Shown one piece after another: positions 1 through 7,776 of a stretch of DNA of 36,331 nucleotides; the first letter of the stretch is position 1, and each line of letters opens with the position of its first letter. The position numbers were made by a program, and so were the translations under genes. The stretch spans positions 1 through 36,331 of the forward strand of contig JAJZGF010000018.1 in NCBI GenBank assembly GCA_021805025.1, written 5' to 3'. The stretch comes from Acidobacteriota bacterium. GTDB taxonomy: Bacteria > Acidobacteriota > Terriglobia > Terriglobales > Acidobacteriaceae. The notes below the pieces were generated by a model. It made no database searches and was not told the DNA's origin. It was given only the letters and a program-made list of their open reading frames with translations.

Positions 1-89
1 TACGGTAGCCACACACGTTGCAGGTCAATAACATTTCGCGCGGCTGAGTCGCACATCAGGCCCACTTGGGCCGGAATTCGAGCAACGAC

Positions 90-449
90 ATGAAGACAAG
101 CACCGCCACGAAGAAGACCCCCGGCAGCCAGAAGAGTTCAGCAAAAAAGAGCCCTGCCAAGACCAGCCGGAGCGACTTTTTCATTTTGCGGCTTTACATC
201 GCCGGCCAAACCCCGAATTCGGTCACCGCAATCGCCAACCTCAAAAAGCTCTGCGAAGATAAGCTGAAAGGCAAGTACCGCATCGAAGTGGTTGACTTGC
301 TTGAGAAGCCGCAACTGGCTAAGGGCGATCAGATCATCGCCATTCCAACCCTGGTGCGAAGGCTCCCGCCACCCGTTAAGAAAATCATTGGGAACCTCTC
401 AAAGGTCGAGAGTGTCATCGTGGGGTTGGACCTCCAACCAGTGCGCTGA
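90..449 (+). CDS. kaiB: KaiB-like clock/thioredoxin-fold protein
   Basis: About 119 residues. The KaiB fold begins near residue 30 with [15 protein letters not shown] and continues through a typical helix and the stretch [15 protein letters not shown], then [20 protein letters not shown], which includes the cis-proline-type IPTL motif of the thioredoxin-like KaiB family. In clock bacteria KaiB binds the KaiC ATPase ring; in heterotrophs KaiB homologues usually sit beside kaiC and a PAS histidine kinase, as here. The first ~28 residues are a Lys/Ser/Thr-rich, probably disordered extension ([14 protein letters not shown]) not present in cyanobacterial KaiB. The ATG at 90 is preferred over an in-frame TTG at 66; neither has a clear Shine-Dalgarno. 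The partner kaiC would be upstream of the window. Function in timekeeping is inference; a stress or signalling role is equally possible. Confidence 0.88.
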   Translation: MKTSTATKKTPGSQKSSAKKSPAKTSRSDFFILRLYIAGQTPNSVTAIANLKKLCEDKLKGKYRIEVVDLLEKPQLAKGDQIIAIPTLVRRLPPPVKKIIGNLSKVESVIVGLDLQPVR

Positions 450-468
450 AGTAAGGCTCAGGTAGCAG

Positions 469-1788
469 ATGGCCAACAAGCGAACGCATTCCGATGGTCG
501 AGTCCTCCCAAAAGCTCCGCCCGGCAAAATTGGCGCGCCGCGAAGGTCTTCCAAGGGCCAAAGCTTTGCTGCGAGCAAACGGCCGCAATCGACATCGCCG
601 GACTCGCAAGCAAAGCTCCGCGCTCGACTGAAGAGTGCAGAGGAAACTCTTCGCGCCATCCAGTCCGGTGAAGTGGATGCTTTGATGGTGTCCGGTCGTG
701 GTGGAGAGCAGGCGGTTGCTCTCAGAGGCGGAGAACCCAGCTATCGCATGATGGTGGAGGCCATGAGCGAGGGCGCGGCGACTCTGTCTCGAAATGGCGC
801 CGTGCTCTACTGCAATCGCAGGTTTGCAGAATTGCTGGGCAGGACGCCGGGGAAAATCGCTGGAATTGCGGTGCAGTCCATGGTTGCGGAAGCAGAGCAA
901 GACAGATTTGAAACTCTGCTCGTCAACGCTCGAAGGGCGAGTGCGAAAGGCGAATTCAGCCTGGGCACGGCTGACGGCAGGCTGATTCCCGTCTATTTGT
1001 CTCTCAGCCAGCTTCGAGGGTACAAGGGCCAGGCCTTGACCATGGTGATCACCGATCTCAGCGAGCAAAAGCGCAGGCAGGCTGCGGAGATCAAGCGGAA
1101 TGAGACGACGCACCGGCTCCTGCTGGAACGTACGTTTGCAGCGCAAGAGGAGGAACGGCGGCGGATTGCGCGCGAATTACATGACGAAGCAGGCCAGTTG
1201 CTAACGGCTCTTCTGGTCGGCCTTCGATCCCTGGAGGACACTCGGGCTCTATCGCAGGTTAAGGTACAAGGCCGTCAGCTGCGGGAGATCGCTGCCCAGG
1301 CCCTCGACGAGGTTGGCCGACTCGCCCGAGGGCTTCACCCATCTGTGCTGGACGACCATGGTCTGGGTGTCGCACTGAGCCGATACCTTGCCGAGTACGA
1401 AAAGACGCACACGATAACTGTAAATCTCACGCTCAATGATCCTGACCTTATCAGCCTTCCGTCTGCTGTCCAGACCGCGCTGTATCGCATTCTCCAGGAA
1501 GCTCTGAATAACGTAGTGAAACACGCGAGAGCTACGTTGGTGAGCATTTGCTTTACCCGCTCGACGACGGCTTTAGAGGTCGCAATCATCGACAACGGGT
1601 GTGGCTTTGACGCCGAGGCCGTATCTGTCTCCTCGCATCGCCTCGGGATTCAGGGTATGCGAGAAAGAGCGGCGCTTCTGGGCGGAACAATCAAATTCAC
1701 TTCTCAGCGCACGGGAACCAGGATGCTGGTGCAAGTACCACTCGCCTGTCCGGAATTCGAGCCCGTAGAGAAGCGGAGGAGCTCCTGA
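469..1788 (+). CDS. PAS-domain sensor histidine kinase (HisKA_3/NarX-type), KaiB-linked
   Basis: 439 residues, no membrane segment, so a cytoplasmic sensor kinase. After a basic N-terminus and a short helix (~residues 45-65) comes a PAS-like domain at about 90-200 (NGAVLYCNRRFAELLGRTPG). The dimerisation/phosphoacceptor region follows: EERRRIARELHDEAGQLL, with the phosphoaccepting His at about residue 238, the signature of the HisKA_3 family. The HATPase_c domain shows the N box (LQEALNNVVKHA, ~343), G1 box (IDNGCGFD, ~377) and G2 box (LGIQGMRERAALLGG). It starts 20 bases after kaiB and ends one base before the response regulator ATG, so the three genes are probably one transcript. HisKA_3 kinases normally phosphorylate NarL-type regulators, and exactly that kind of gene follows. 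The signal sensed by the PAS domain is unknown. Confidence 0.93.
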   Translation: MANKRTHSDGRVLPKAPPGKIGAPRRSSKGQSFAASKRPQSTSPDSQAKLRARLKSAEETLRAIQSGEVDALMVSGRGGEQAVALRGGEPSYRMMVEAMSEGAATLSRNGAVLYCNRRFAELLGRTPGKIAGIAVQSMVAEAEQDRFETLLVNARRASAKGEFSLGTADGRLIPVYLSLSQLRGYKGQALTMVITDLSEQKRRQAAEIKRNETTHRLLLERTFAAQEEERRRIARELHDEAGQLLTALLVGLRSLEDTRALSQVKVQGRQLREIAAQALDEVGRLARGLHPSVLDDHGLGVALSRYLAEYEKTHTITVNLTLNDPDLISLPSAVQTALYRILQEALNNVVKHARATLVSICFTRSTTALEVAIIDNGCGFDAEAVSVSSHRLGIQGMRERAALLGGTIKFTSQRTGTRMLVQVPLACPEFEPVEKRRSS

Positions 1789-1789
1789 A

Positions 1790-2494
1790 ATGGTAACGCG
1801 CGCGCACAAGATCCGAGTCATGATCGCGGATGATCATGCGATTCTTCGCGCAGGACTCAGAATGCTGGTCAATGCCCAGGCCGATATGGAGGTTGTCTCG
1901 GAAGCTTCCGATGGGGAGAAGGCGGTTCAAACCGCGGGGGAAACAAGACCGGATGTAGCCCTGCTGGACCTTACCATGCCTCGGATCGGGGGTATGAAGG
2001 CGCTGCAGGCGATGGCGCAAGACAGCCCCGAAATCCGGGTGCTCGTCCTCACGATGCATGACGATCCTGCGTACTTGCGCTCGGCACTGGCTGCCGGGGC
2101 CTCTGGCTACCTGTTGAAAAGGGCGGTGGATTCTGAACTGATTGCCGCCATACGAGCCGTGTATCGCGGAGGAATCTTCGTCGATCCGCGTTTAGCTAGT
2201 ATCCTTGTTCAGGACGTTCTCGCGAAGAAAGACTCAAAAGCTCGTCCCACGCAGACAGTCAATATCCTTAGTCCCCGCGAACTGCAGGTACTTGGCCTTG
2301 TGGCGCGGGGCTATACCAGCGCAGAAATAGCCAAACAGATTTTTGTGGGCGTGAAAACGATTGAAACATATCGTTCACGTTTTGCTGAGAAGCTCGGACT
2401 GCGGACACGGAGCGATGTGATTCGCTTTGCTGTGCAGATGGGGCTTTTGACCGCGGAAGCGCTGGAAAGTGAGCCGGACGGCTCGGCTCATTAA
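1790..2494 (+). CDS. NarL/LuxR-family response regulator
   Basis: 234 residues in two domains. The receiver domain has the acidic pair D14/D15 (IADDH), the phosphoacceptor D60 (ALLDLTMP), T88 and K110 (GYLLKRAV). After a linker the LuxR-type helix-turn-helix runs from about 160 to 225 (LSPRELQVLGLVARGYTSAE, then KTIETYRSRFAEKLGL). All key residues are present, so it should be phosphorylatable and DNA-binding. The ATG at 1790 follows a GGAGG at about 1775-1779 and lies one base after the kinase stop, implying translational coupling. It is the likely cognate partner of the PAS kinase; target promoters are unknown. Confidence 0.95.
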   Translation: MVTRAHKIRVMIADDHAILRAGLRMLVNAQADMEVVSEASDGEKAVQTAGETRPDVALLDLTMPRIGGMKALQAMAQDSPEIRVLVLTMHDDPAYLRSALAAGASGYLLKRAVDSELIAAIRAVYRGGIFVDPRLASILVQDVLAKKDSKARPTQTVNILSPRELQVLGLVARGYTSAEIAKQIFVGVKTIETYRSRFAEKLGLRTRSDVIRFAVQMGLLTAEALESEPDGSAH

Positions 2495-2828
2495 GAGTTT
2501 TAAATCAGGCGGATTCTCTGCCCTGTAGAGGACGTAATAGCCCAAATGCGCTCGTGTAAGGGTTCCCCTGACTTTGCGCAGTATTTTTAGCAACATCCCG
2601 GATACCCAAGAAAAATCATCTCCCGCACACTAAATGCAGGCTACAAGAGTGTAGCTTTCCGGTAAACCCGTCGGTCACGGGTCAGACATGTCCTTCGGAG
2701 CAAGAAGAGATGGAAGCGCCATCCATTGTTCGGCGCTCGGTTTTTGGATCACTTCCTTCTTGCCCTTTGGTCATCGCGCCGCCACCCACAACTAGTATCG
2801 ACACCCCTATCGACAAGGCTGGATACCC
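2495..2828. other. Intergenic region before the Crp/Fnr gene, with small repeats
   Basis: 334 bases without a convincing gene. It contains two short perfect inverted repeats, GCTACA/TGTAGC around 2640-2655 and ACCCGT/ACGGGT at 2666-2671 and 2677-2682, and a direct repeat TATCGACA at 2796-2803 and 2808-2815 (12-base period) just before the Crp/Fnr start. The direct repeat could be an operator; I see no good sigma-70 promoter pair. Short reading frames here have no recognisable family. Confidence 0.5.
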
Positions 2829-3545
2829 ATGAGCACTCAGAACCAACTCGCATTTGACACCACGGCCTTTCTTGCGAACGCTGGTCTTGGCCGAAGAATC
2901 ATCGCGGTGAAGCCGAGGCAGCCTTTCTATTCTCAAGGTGATCCGGCAAGCTCTGTATTTTACCTTCAAAAGGGAAGGGCAAAACTCACCGTCGTGTCAA
3001 AGGCCGGCAAAGAAGCCACGCTCGCACTTCTTTACCCCGGCGACTTTGTCGGAGAAGAGTGTCTCGCGACAGTGCCCGGCCTGCGCATCTCCACCGCAGT
3101 ATCCATCACGGCCTGCACCGCGCTGGAGATCAGACGAACAGAGATGATCCGCGTGATGCACGAGGAGCATGAATTCTCCGACCTCTTCTTAAGGTTTCTT
3201 CTGGCCCGCAGCATGCGCACACAAGCCGATCTTGTCGATCAGCTCTTCAACTCCAGTGAAAAGCGTTTGGCGCGAGTACTGCTTTTGATGGCAGAGTTTG
3301 GACAGCCGGGTGAACCGAATATCTATATTCCGCCCATCACACAGGAAACTTTGGCCGAGATGATTGGCACTACAAGATCTCGCGTCAGTTTCTTTATGAA
3401 TCGTTTTCGCGCGCTTGGATTTATCGATTACAACGGCCGTATCCAGGTGCACAAGTCGCTGCTGAATGTGGTCCTTCTCGACCAGTTACCGGAGCACAAT
3501 GCTGAGGCACCGCAAATCGAGCGGGTTGTAAGTGTCAAGGGCTGA
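2829..3545 (+). CDS. Crp/Fnr-family transcription regulator
   Basis: 238 residues. Residues ~15-120 form a cyclic-nucleotide-binding-type beta barrel (PFYSQGDPASSVFYLQKG, then LLYPGDFVGEECL), followed by the long dimerisation helix and a C-terminal winged helix-turn-helix at about 165-215 (TQETLAEMIGTTRSRVSFFM, then FRALGFIDYNGRIQVH). There is no cluster of cysteines like that of Fnr, so an oxygen-sensing iron-sulfur centre is unlikely; the Arg/Ser pair typical of true cAMP binding is not obvious either, so the effector is unknown. No strong Shine-Dalgarno precedes the ATG. It is transcribed alone, with a 334-base upstream gap and IS debris downstream. Confidence 0.93.
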   Translation: MSTQNQLAFDTTAFLANAGLGRRIIAVKPRQPFYSQGDPASSVFYLQKGRAKLTVVSKAGKEATLALLYPGDFVGEECLATVPGLRISTAVSITACTALEIRRTEMIRVMHEEHEFSDLFLRFLLARSMRTQADLVDQLFNSSEKRLARVLLLMAEFGQPGEPNIYIPPITQETLAEMIGTTRSRVSFFMNRFRALGFIDYNGRIQVHKSLLNVVLLDQLPEHNAEAPQIERVVSVKG

Positions 3546-3584
3546 GTGAAAGAGGTTCTTCCCCGCAGGGCAATCGCATGAACA

Positions 3585-3760
3585 TCATTTGAGTCCGAGG
3601 AGTTCGGCCCGGTAGCGGTCGGAGGTAGCGGCGATGATTCTTCGTGTTTTTGATGCTTCCTTTTCGTTTGACCGGATCGAGTCGGATCAGATTGAGGGTG
3701 ATGTGCTTGAGCAGGGCGAGGTTGTGCGCGGCCGCTTTGGTGCGCCAGGCTCTGGCCCGC
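3585..3760 (-). pseudogene. Frameshifted C-terminal remnant of an ISAs1-like transposase
   Basis: On the minus strand one frame reads AAAHNLALLKHITLNLIRLD and VKRKGSIKNTK; after a single-base frame change near 3638-3645 the next frame reads IIAATSDRYRAELLGLK and stops at 3585. Joined, these give the usual end of an ISAs1-type transposase (NLALLR-IALNLIR, then a basic linker, then the terminal R-AELLGL). Only about 55 codons of a protein normally several hundred residues long remain, and no terminal inverted repeats are visible, so this is an old insertion-sequence scar. Family assignment rests on motif recognition, not a search. Confidence 0.65.
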
Positions 3761-3946
3761 GAGGTAGCCAAGCAGCGCGGCTGGTTCCGGACCAACGGGC
3801 AACTCATGAATGACGGTTCGGTCACACTAAGCCGAGTGCGGCAGCGGCAGAGACGAGCAGGATCGCCGCAAGCCTGCGCGCGAAACCCCGGCGTGGCTCC
3901 GTTCGGAAAAACGCAAAATTGGCGCCAATTGGCACCAAAACTCAGC

Positions 3947-3965
3947 CATACCCGGCAGGGGTATG
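3947..3965 (-). terminator. Possible terminator downstream of tRNA-Ala
   Basis: A perfect 7-base inverted repeat CATACCC / GGGTATG with a 5-base loop lies 33 bases beyond the 3' end of the tRNA. On the minus strand it is followed by GCTGAGTTTTGG, a weak T run, so it may stop or process the tRNA transcript. Confidence 0.4.
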
Positions 3966-3997
3966 AACCATTAAGTTGCTGATTTTATGTGGTTTCT

Positions 3998-4073
3998 TGG
4001 TGGACCTGATCGGGATCGAACCGATGACCTCTTCCATGCCATGGAAGCGCGCTCCCAGCTGCGCCACAGGCCC
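3998..4073 (-). tRNA. tRNA-Ala (anticodon GGC)
   Basis: 76 bases including an encoded CCA (complement of 3998-4000). Read on the minus strand, the acceptor stem GGGCCTG pairs with CAGGTCC (one G-T), the D stem is GCGC/GCGC, the anticodon stem CTTCC/GGAAG closes the loop ATGGCAT, and the T arm is ATCGG-TTCGATC-CCGAT. The anticodon GGC decodes GCC alanine. All four arms fold without mismatches apart from the G-T pair. It stands alone, not in an rRNA operon. Confidence 0.97.
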
Positions 4074-4098
4074 ACTCGGTGGGAGATGCAACTCTCCT

Positions 4099-4127
4099 AT
4101 TGTCCCTGTTCGAGCGCGATTCGTCAA
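4099..4127 (-). promoter_or_regulatory. Sigma-70-type promoter for tRNA-Ala
   Basis: On the minus strand TTGACG (4122-4127) is followed by a 17-base spacer and GACAAT (4099-4104), 25 bases before the mature tRNA 5' end. Five of six and four of six bases match the consensus hexamers, with ideal spacing. Confidence 0.6.
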
Positions 4128-4467
4128 ACCAGACTACCAGCGAGCGGCGGCGCGTCGTATGGTCTATGCCGGGTGCGATGGCTGGGCGGGATGCGGTCGG
4201 CGGCGCGGCTGGTGACGAGGAACAGGCGTGACCGGGAACACTTTGGGTGGGGCGCGGTGTCTAAGAGACTAGAGGCGGGAATGCCGAGCCTGCGTTGGGC
4301 CGGAATTTCGCCTCCTGCGGTTTTCGCGGAAGTCGGAGGATCGGGCGCCAGGGCTGGAGTTCGCCGGTCAAGGGAACGGCGGATTGCCAACCGACTAAAG
4401 GGAGCCTGAGCCAACGGCAGATGCCAAGTGTGCATCGATTGCGATAAGGTGGGAGGACAGTAAACCT
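4128..4467 (+). other. Intergenic region upstream of the ECF sigma gene; possible ECF promoter
   Basis: No gene is supported here. A possible ECF-type promoter is GGAAC at 4235-4239 followed after 19 bases by GTCTAA at 4259-4264; the spacing is about a base or two longer than the usual RpoE-type arrangement, so this is tentative evidence for autoregulation of the downstream sigma factor. A GGGAGG at 4451-4456 serves the next gene. Confidence 0.3.
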
Positions 4468-5157
4468 TTGCAGGCGGACCTCACCATGGGCAATCTTGCC
4501 AGTGCGTTGACGCTTCAGCCGGAAGATGCGGCCCTGATTGCAGAGCTGCAGGCCGGTTCAGAAGAAGCGTTTGCGTGGCTCATCGCACGCTATCATCAGC
4601 CAATTTACTCACTTGTTGCCCGCACGATTCGAGATCGGGCGGATGCGGCGGACCTGACCCAAGAGGTTTTTGTGAAGGTTTTTCGCGGCGTGGGTTCCTT
4701 TCACGGTGATTCTTCGTTACGCACGTGGATTTACCGGATCGCTCTACGTGAGGCGTCGAACCAGCGGCGGTGGTGGTTGCGGCACAAGCAGCAGGAGGTG
4801 CCGATCGATCAGGAAGTGGGCGGCGACGACTCCGGCTGCCCGATTCTGCTAAAGGATTCGCTCCGGGATGATTCAGAGTCGCCGTATGAGATGGCGGTTC
4901 ATGCCGAGAACCGGGCGCTGGTGGAAGCGGCTCTGAGCCAGGTTCCCGAGCCCTTCCGGACCACGCTGATTCTGCGCGATATTGAAGGATTTGTGTACGA
5001 GGAAGTTGCAGAGATCCAGGGTGTGAATCTGGGCACGGTGAAGTCGAGACTGGCGCGTGGCCGGGCTTGCCTGAAGACGCTGCTGACTGCGGCGCGACAG
5101 GTGGAGCGCGCACCGTCCAGCGAATGTCTTGAAATGGCCATGGAAGAGGAGGGGTAA
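4468..5157 (+). CDS. ECF (RpoE-like) RNA polymerase sigma factor
   Basis: 229 residues. Region 2 lies at about 26-105 (AFAWLIARYHQPIYSLVAR, DAADLTQEVFVKVFRG, LRTWIYRIALREASNQRRWW) and region 4 at about 150-210 (LSQVPEPFRTTLILRDIEGF, then VNLGTVKSRLARGRACL). There is no region 1 or 3, as expected for group 4 sigma factors. The TTG at 4468 is 11 bases after GGGAGG and is chosen; an in-frame ATG at 4486 is an alternative. Its stop codon overlaps the next ATG by one base, so it is translationally coupled to its anti-sigma factor. Such pairs usually control envelope or oxidative stress genes; the regulon is not visible here. Confidence 0.94.
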   Translation: MQADLTMGNLASALTLQPEDAALIAELQAGSEEAFAWLIARYHQPIYSLVARTIRDRADAADLTQEVFVKVFRGVGSFHGDSSLRTWIYRIALREASNQRRWWLRHKQQEVPIDQEVGGDDSGCPILLKDSLRDDSESPYEMAVHAENRALVEAALSQVPEPFRTTLILRDIEGFVYEEVAEIQGVNLGTVKSRLARGRACLKTLLTAARQVERAPSSECLEMAMEEEG

Positions 5158-5843
5158 TGAGCAGCTGCAGTTCAGTACAGGCACAGTTCTCTGAGTACCT
5201 CGACGGGCGATTGACGGGACGCGAGATGCGACGGGTTGCCGCCCATCTGGACGGCTGCCGGGGCTGCGCGAGCGAGTGGAAGGCGCTGAAGGAGACACAG
5301 TCTTCCCTGGCGTCTCTCGGGCCTGCGCCGGTGCCGCATGACCTTCTGTTGAGGATACGGGTTGCGCTGAGCCAGGAGCGCGCGCGGCAGCGCAAGCCGC
5401 TGGCTGAGGGCTGGAAGCTGGCGTGGAAGAACTCGGTGGGCCCATTTGTCTTCCAGGCGACGGCGGGATTTGCCAGTGCGGTGCTTCTGCTGGGCACGGT
5501 CACGCTGATGGTGGGCATGTTTGCTCAGCCGGAGATGGCGCAGGCCAACGGGGATGAACCGCTGGGGAATGCGACGGCGCCTCGGCTTTTGTATTTTCAG
5601 GGCGGCGCAGGCAGCAGTGACGAGATCAGCGCGCTGAGCGCACCGCTGGTGGTGGAAGCCTATGTCAACGGGGAGGGCGAGGTCTACGACTATCGCATCG
5701 TCTCCGGCCCGGCGGATGCGGCGACACGCGCGCAGGTAGAAAACCTTCTGTTAGCGGGTGTTTTTGCTCCGGCGCGGTTCTTTGGGCAGCCGGTCCGGGG
5801 ACTCGCAGTGCTGTCGTTTTCCGGTGTTGCAGTGCGCGGATAG
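5157..5843 (+). CDS. Membrane anti-sigma factor with zinc-finger (ZAS) domain
   Basis: 228 residues. The N-terminal anti-sigma domain carries the HxxxCxxC motif H30-C34-C37 (HLDGCRGC) with an upstream C4, the zinc-binding ligand set of this family. A single hydrophobic segment at about 100-122 (GFASAVLLLGTVTLMVGMF) would anchor it in the inner membrane, leaving a periplasmic C-terminal half that resembles a small beta domain of TonB-C type (VVEAYVNGEGEVYDYRIVSG). The first codon shares a base with the sigma factor stop, strongly supporting a cognate pair: the N-terminal domain should sequester the sigma factor until a periplasmic signal is received. The TonB-C-like resemblance is a weak inference. 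Confidence 0.88.
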   Translation: MSSCSSVQAQFSEYLDGRLTGREMRRVAAHLDGCRGCASEWKALKETQSSLASLGPAPVPHDLLLRIRVALSQERARQRKPLAEGWKLAWKNSVGPFVFQATAGFASAVLLLGTVTLMVGMFAQPEMAQANGDEPLGNATAPRLLYFQGGAGSSDEISALSAPLVVEAYVNGEGEVYDYRIVSGPADAATRAQVENLLLAGVFAPARFFGQPVRGLAVLSFSGVAVRG

Positions 5844-5913
5844 TTGCGGCAGGATGGCGTGTCCGTTTGACCCTGCGAGTTCGGCTTACTAGACTTGCGG
5901 GTAGGGTCAATTC

Positions 5914-7722
5914 ATGTCGCTGCCATTTTCCCGAAGTACCGCTGCCACCTTCGCGCTGGCTACTGTGACCGTCTGGTGCGCATTCACGATCGCCTATACC
6001 CCTGCCGCCCGCGCCCAATCGTCTGAGAGCAGCTCTTCCAATGGCAAGCAGCAGGCTGGAGAGCCGCAGGTGCAGCAGGAAAAAGCGCCTTCGCTGATAG
6101 ATCCTGCCGGTCCCACAGTTTCACTGATCAGTTCCGAACCGGTTTTCATCATGGCGTCCGGCCTGAACGTCTGCGGCTATGACGAAGGACTGCAGGCGAG
6201 CGAGCCGGTGCGGAAACGTGTCCGGGATGAGGTGGCGCTTGCGCTGACCAAGAGCGAGGACGCTCGCTCGAAGCGCGACCGTCTTTGCCTGTTTATCGCG
6301 CAGCATCGGATGACCGGCACCGAACAGGACATCTCGCAGTACATCTCGCTTTCGCTGTATCTGAGCCCTCCGCCCGAGATGGAGACGACAGTAGATCTGA
6401 CGCAGATGCCTCCCGACTCGACGGCGGTTGCGGAGGTTGTTCCGCTGCTTCGCGATTTTGCAGCGGCGGTGGATCTGCACGGCATCTGGCTGACCATCCA
6501 CCACATTTACGACGAAGAGATCGATCAGCTTCACGATCCGCTTTCGCGGATGATTGTCTCGACCGACACGTACCTCAAGATGCCGGCGTCGACCTATAGC
6601 GGGCGCAGGTTCATTGTTGTTATTGAGCCGATGCTTTCACCCGCGCTGGTGAACGCGCGCGTGTATGGCGCCGATTATGTGGTAATCGTGTCGCCGTCGC
6701 ATGGACAGATCAGGATGAGCGATGTGCGGCACACCTATCTGCACTACGTGATTGAGCCGTTGCTTTACACGCGCGCCAATGCGATTGATCGCACGCAGCC
6801 GGTGCTCAAGGAGATCCGCGACGCTCCACTGCCATTTGTGTATCGATCCAGCTCAGTGGCGCTGACGGTCGAGTGTCTGATCAAGGCGATTGAGGCACGG
6901 ACGATGGATACCGGGGTGCCGGTGTACAAGATTCCCGCCGGTGTGGACCGGTCGGACCTGCCGCGCTACGAACATGAACTGGAGAATTATCAAAATAAAG
7001 TGGAGGCGGTGCGGCAGGCTACGGTGCATCACGACATGACGCAGGGCTATGTGCTCACGCGGTATTTTTATGAGCAGATGATCCAGTTCGAGAAGGATCC
7101 GTCGAGCCTAGGGGACACGATCGGCGAGATGGTCTACAGCATGGATGTGGATCAGCAGGTGCATCGCGCGCGCGCGCTGGACTTTGACAAGGAGGCCGAC
7201 GAGGATGTGCTGCAGCGGCCGAAGCCGCGCGTGTTGACGGGGCTGGACCTGGCCGAGGCGCGGCTGGAGTCAGGCGACGCAGCCGCAGCCAGCACTCTGG
7301 CGCGTCAGGCCCTGGCGGCACACACGGATTCGCTGCAATCGGTGGCCGACCAGGCGCGCGCCTACTTCATCCTGGCCCGCGTCGCGATCCTGAAGGGCAA
7401 TCCAGGCGAGGCGATCGATGATTTCCAGAAGACGTTGGCGACAAGCAAAGAGCCGCGCCTGCTTGCCTGGTCGCATATTTATCTGGGCCGGATGCTGGAC
7501 CTGGACTGCAAGCGCGACCCGGCTCTGGCCGAGTACAAGGAGGCGCTGGCGGTGCGCGACGGGCAGCAGGACACACGGCTGGCGGCAGAGCGCGGCGTGA
7601 AAGCCGCCTACGCAGTGGCCGGACACAACTGTGAGGACGATGCTGACGCGGATGCTCCGGGCGACGCACCGGCCAAGCCCGGCGCGGGAGCAGCAAGCCC
7701 GGCGAGTACGGCAAAGCCGTAA
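5914..7722 (+). CDS. Secreted TPR-containing protein of unknown function
   Basis: 602 residues. A signal peptide is evident (hydrophobic FALATVTVWCAFTIAYTPAA, cleavage near ARA-QS), so the protein is exported, probably periplasmic. A Ser/Gln-rich linker follows. The middle part (~45-420) is an unrecognised domain; it includes SDVRHTYLHYVIEPL with H273 and H277 spaced HxxxH after a beta-rich stretch, a layout reminiscent of zinc peptidases but lacking the catalytic Glu. The C-terminal ~150 residues contain at least two TPR units (AYFILARVAILKGNPGEAID, then HIYLGRMLDLDCKRDPALAE), ending in a low-complexity Ala/Pro/Asp tail. It follows the sigma/anti-sigma pair by 70 bases and may be in the same operon. 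Its role is unknown. Confidence 0.85.
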   Translation: MSLPFSRSTAATFALATVTVWCAFTIAYTPAARAQSSESSSSNGKQQAGEPQVQQEKAPSLIDPAGPTVSLISSEPVFIMASGLNVCGYDEGLQASEPVRKRVRDEVALALTKSEDARSKRDRLCLFIAQHRMTGTEQDISQYISLSLYLSPPPEMETTVDLTQMPPDSTAVAEVVPLLRDFAAAVDLHGIWLTIHHIYDEEIDQLHDPLSRMIVSTDTYLKMPASTYSGRRFIVVIEPMLSPALVNARVYGADYVVIVSPSHGQIRMSDVRHTYLHYVIEPLLYTRANAIDRTQPVLKEIRDAPLPFVYRSSSVALTVECLIKAIEARTMDTGVPVYKIPAGVDRSDLPRYEHELENYQNKVEAVRQATVHHDMTQGYVLTRYFYEQMIQFEKDPSSLGDTIGEMVYSMDVDQQVHRARALDFDKEADEDVLQRPKPRVLTGLDLAEARLESGDAAAASTLARQALAAHTDSLQSVADQARAYFILARVAILKGNPGEAIDDFQKTLATSKEPRLLAWSHIYLGRMLDLDCKRDPALAEYKEALAVRDGQQDTRLAAERGVKAAYAVAGHNCEDDADADAPGDAPAKPGAGAASPASTAKP

Positions 7723-7776
7723 GCGCGATAGGGCCTAGACGCCCTATGATGCGTCCAATAGAAGAAGACCATTCCG

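Noticed and set aside
3987-4409. Long open frame on the plus strand across tRNA-Ala
   Set aside because: It reads antisense through the tRNA, shows no family resemblance and has biased Arg/Gly content typical of GC-rich non-coding frames.
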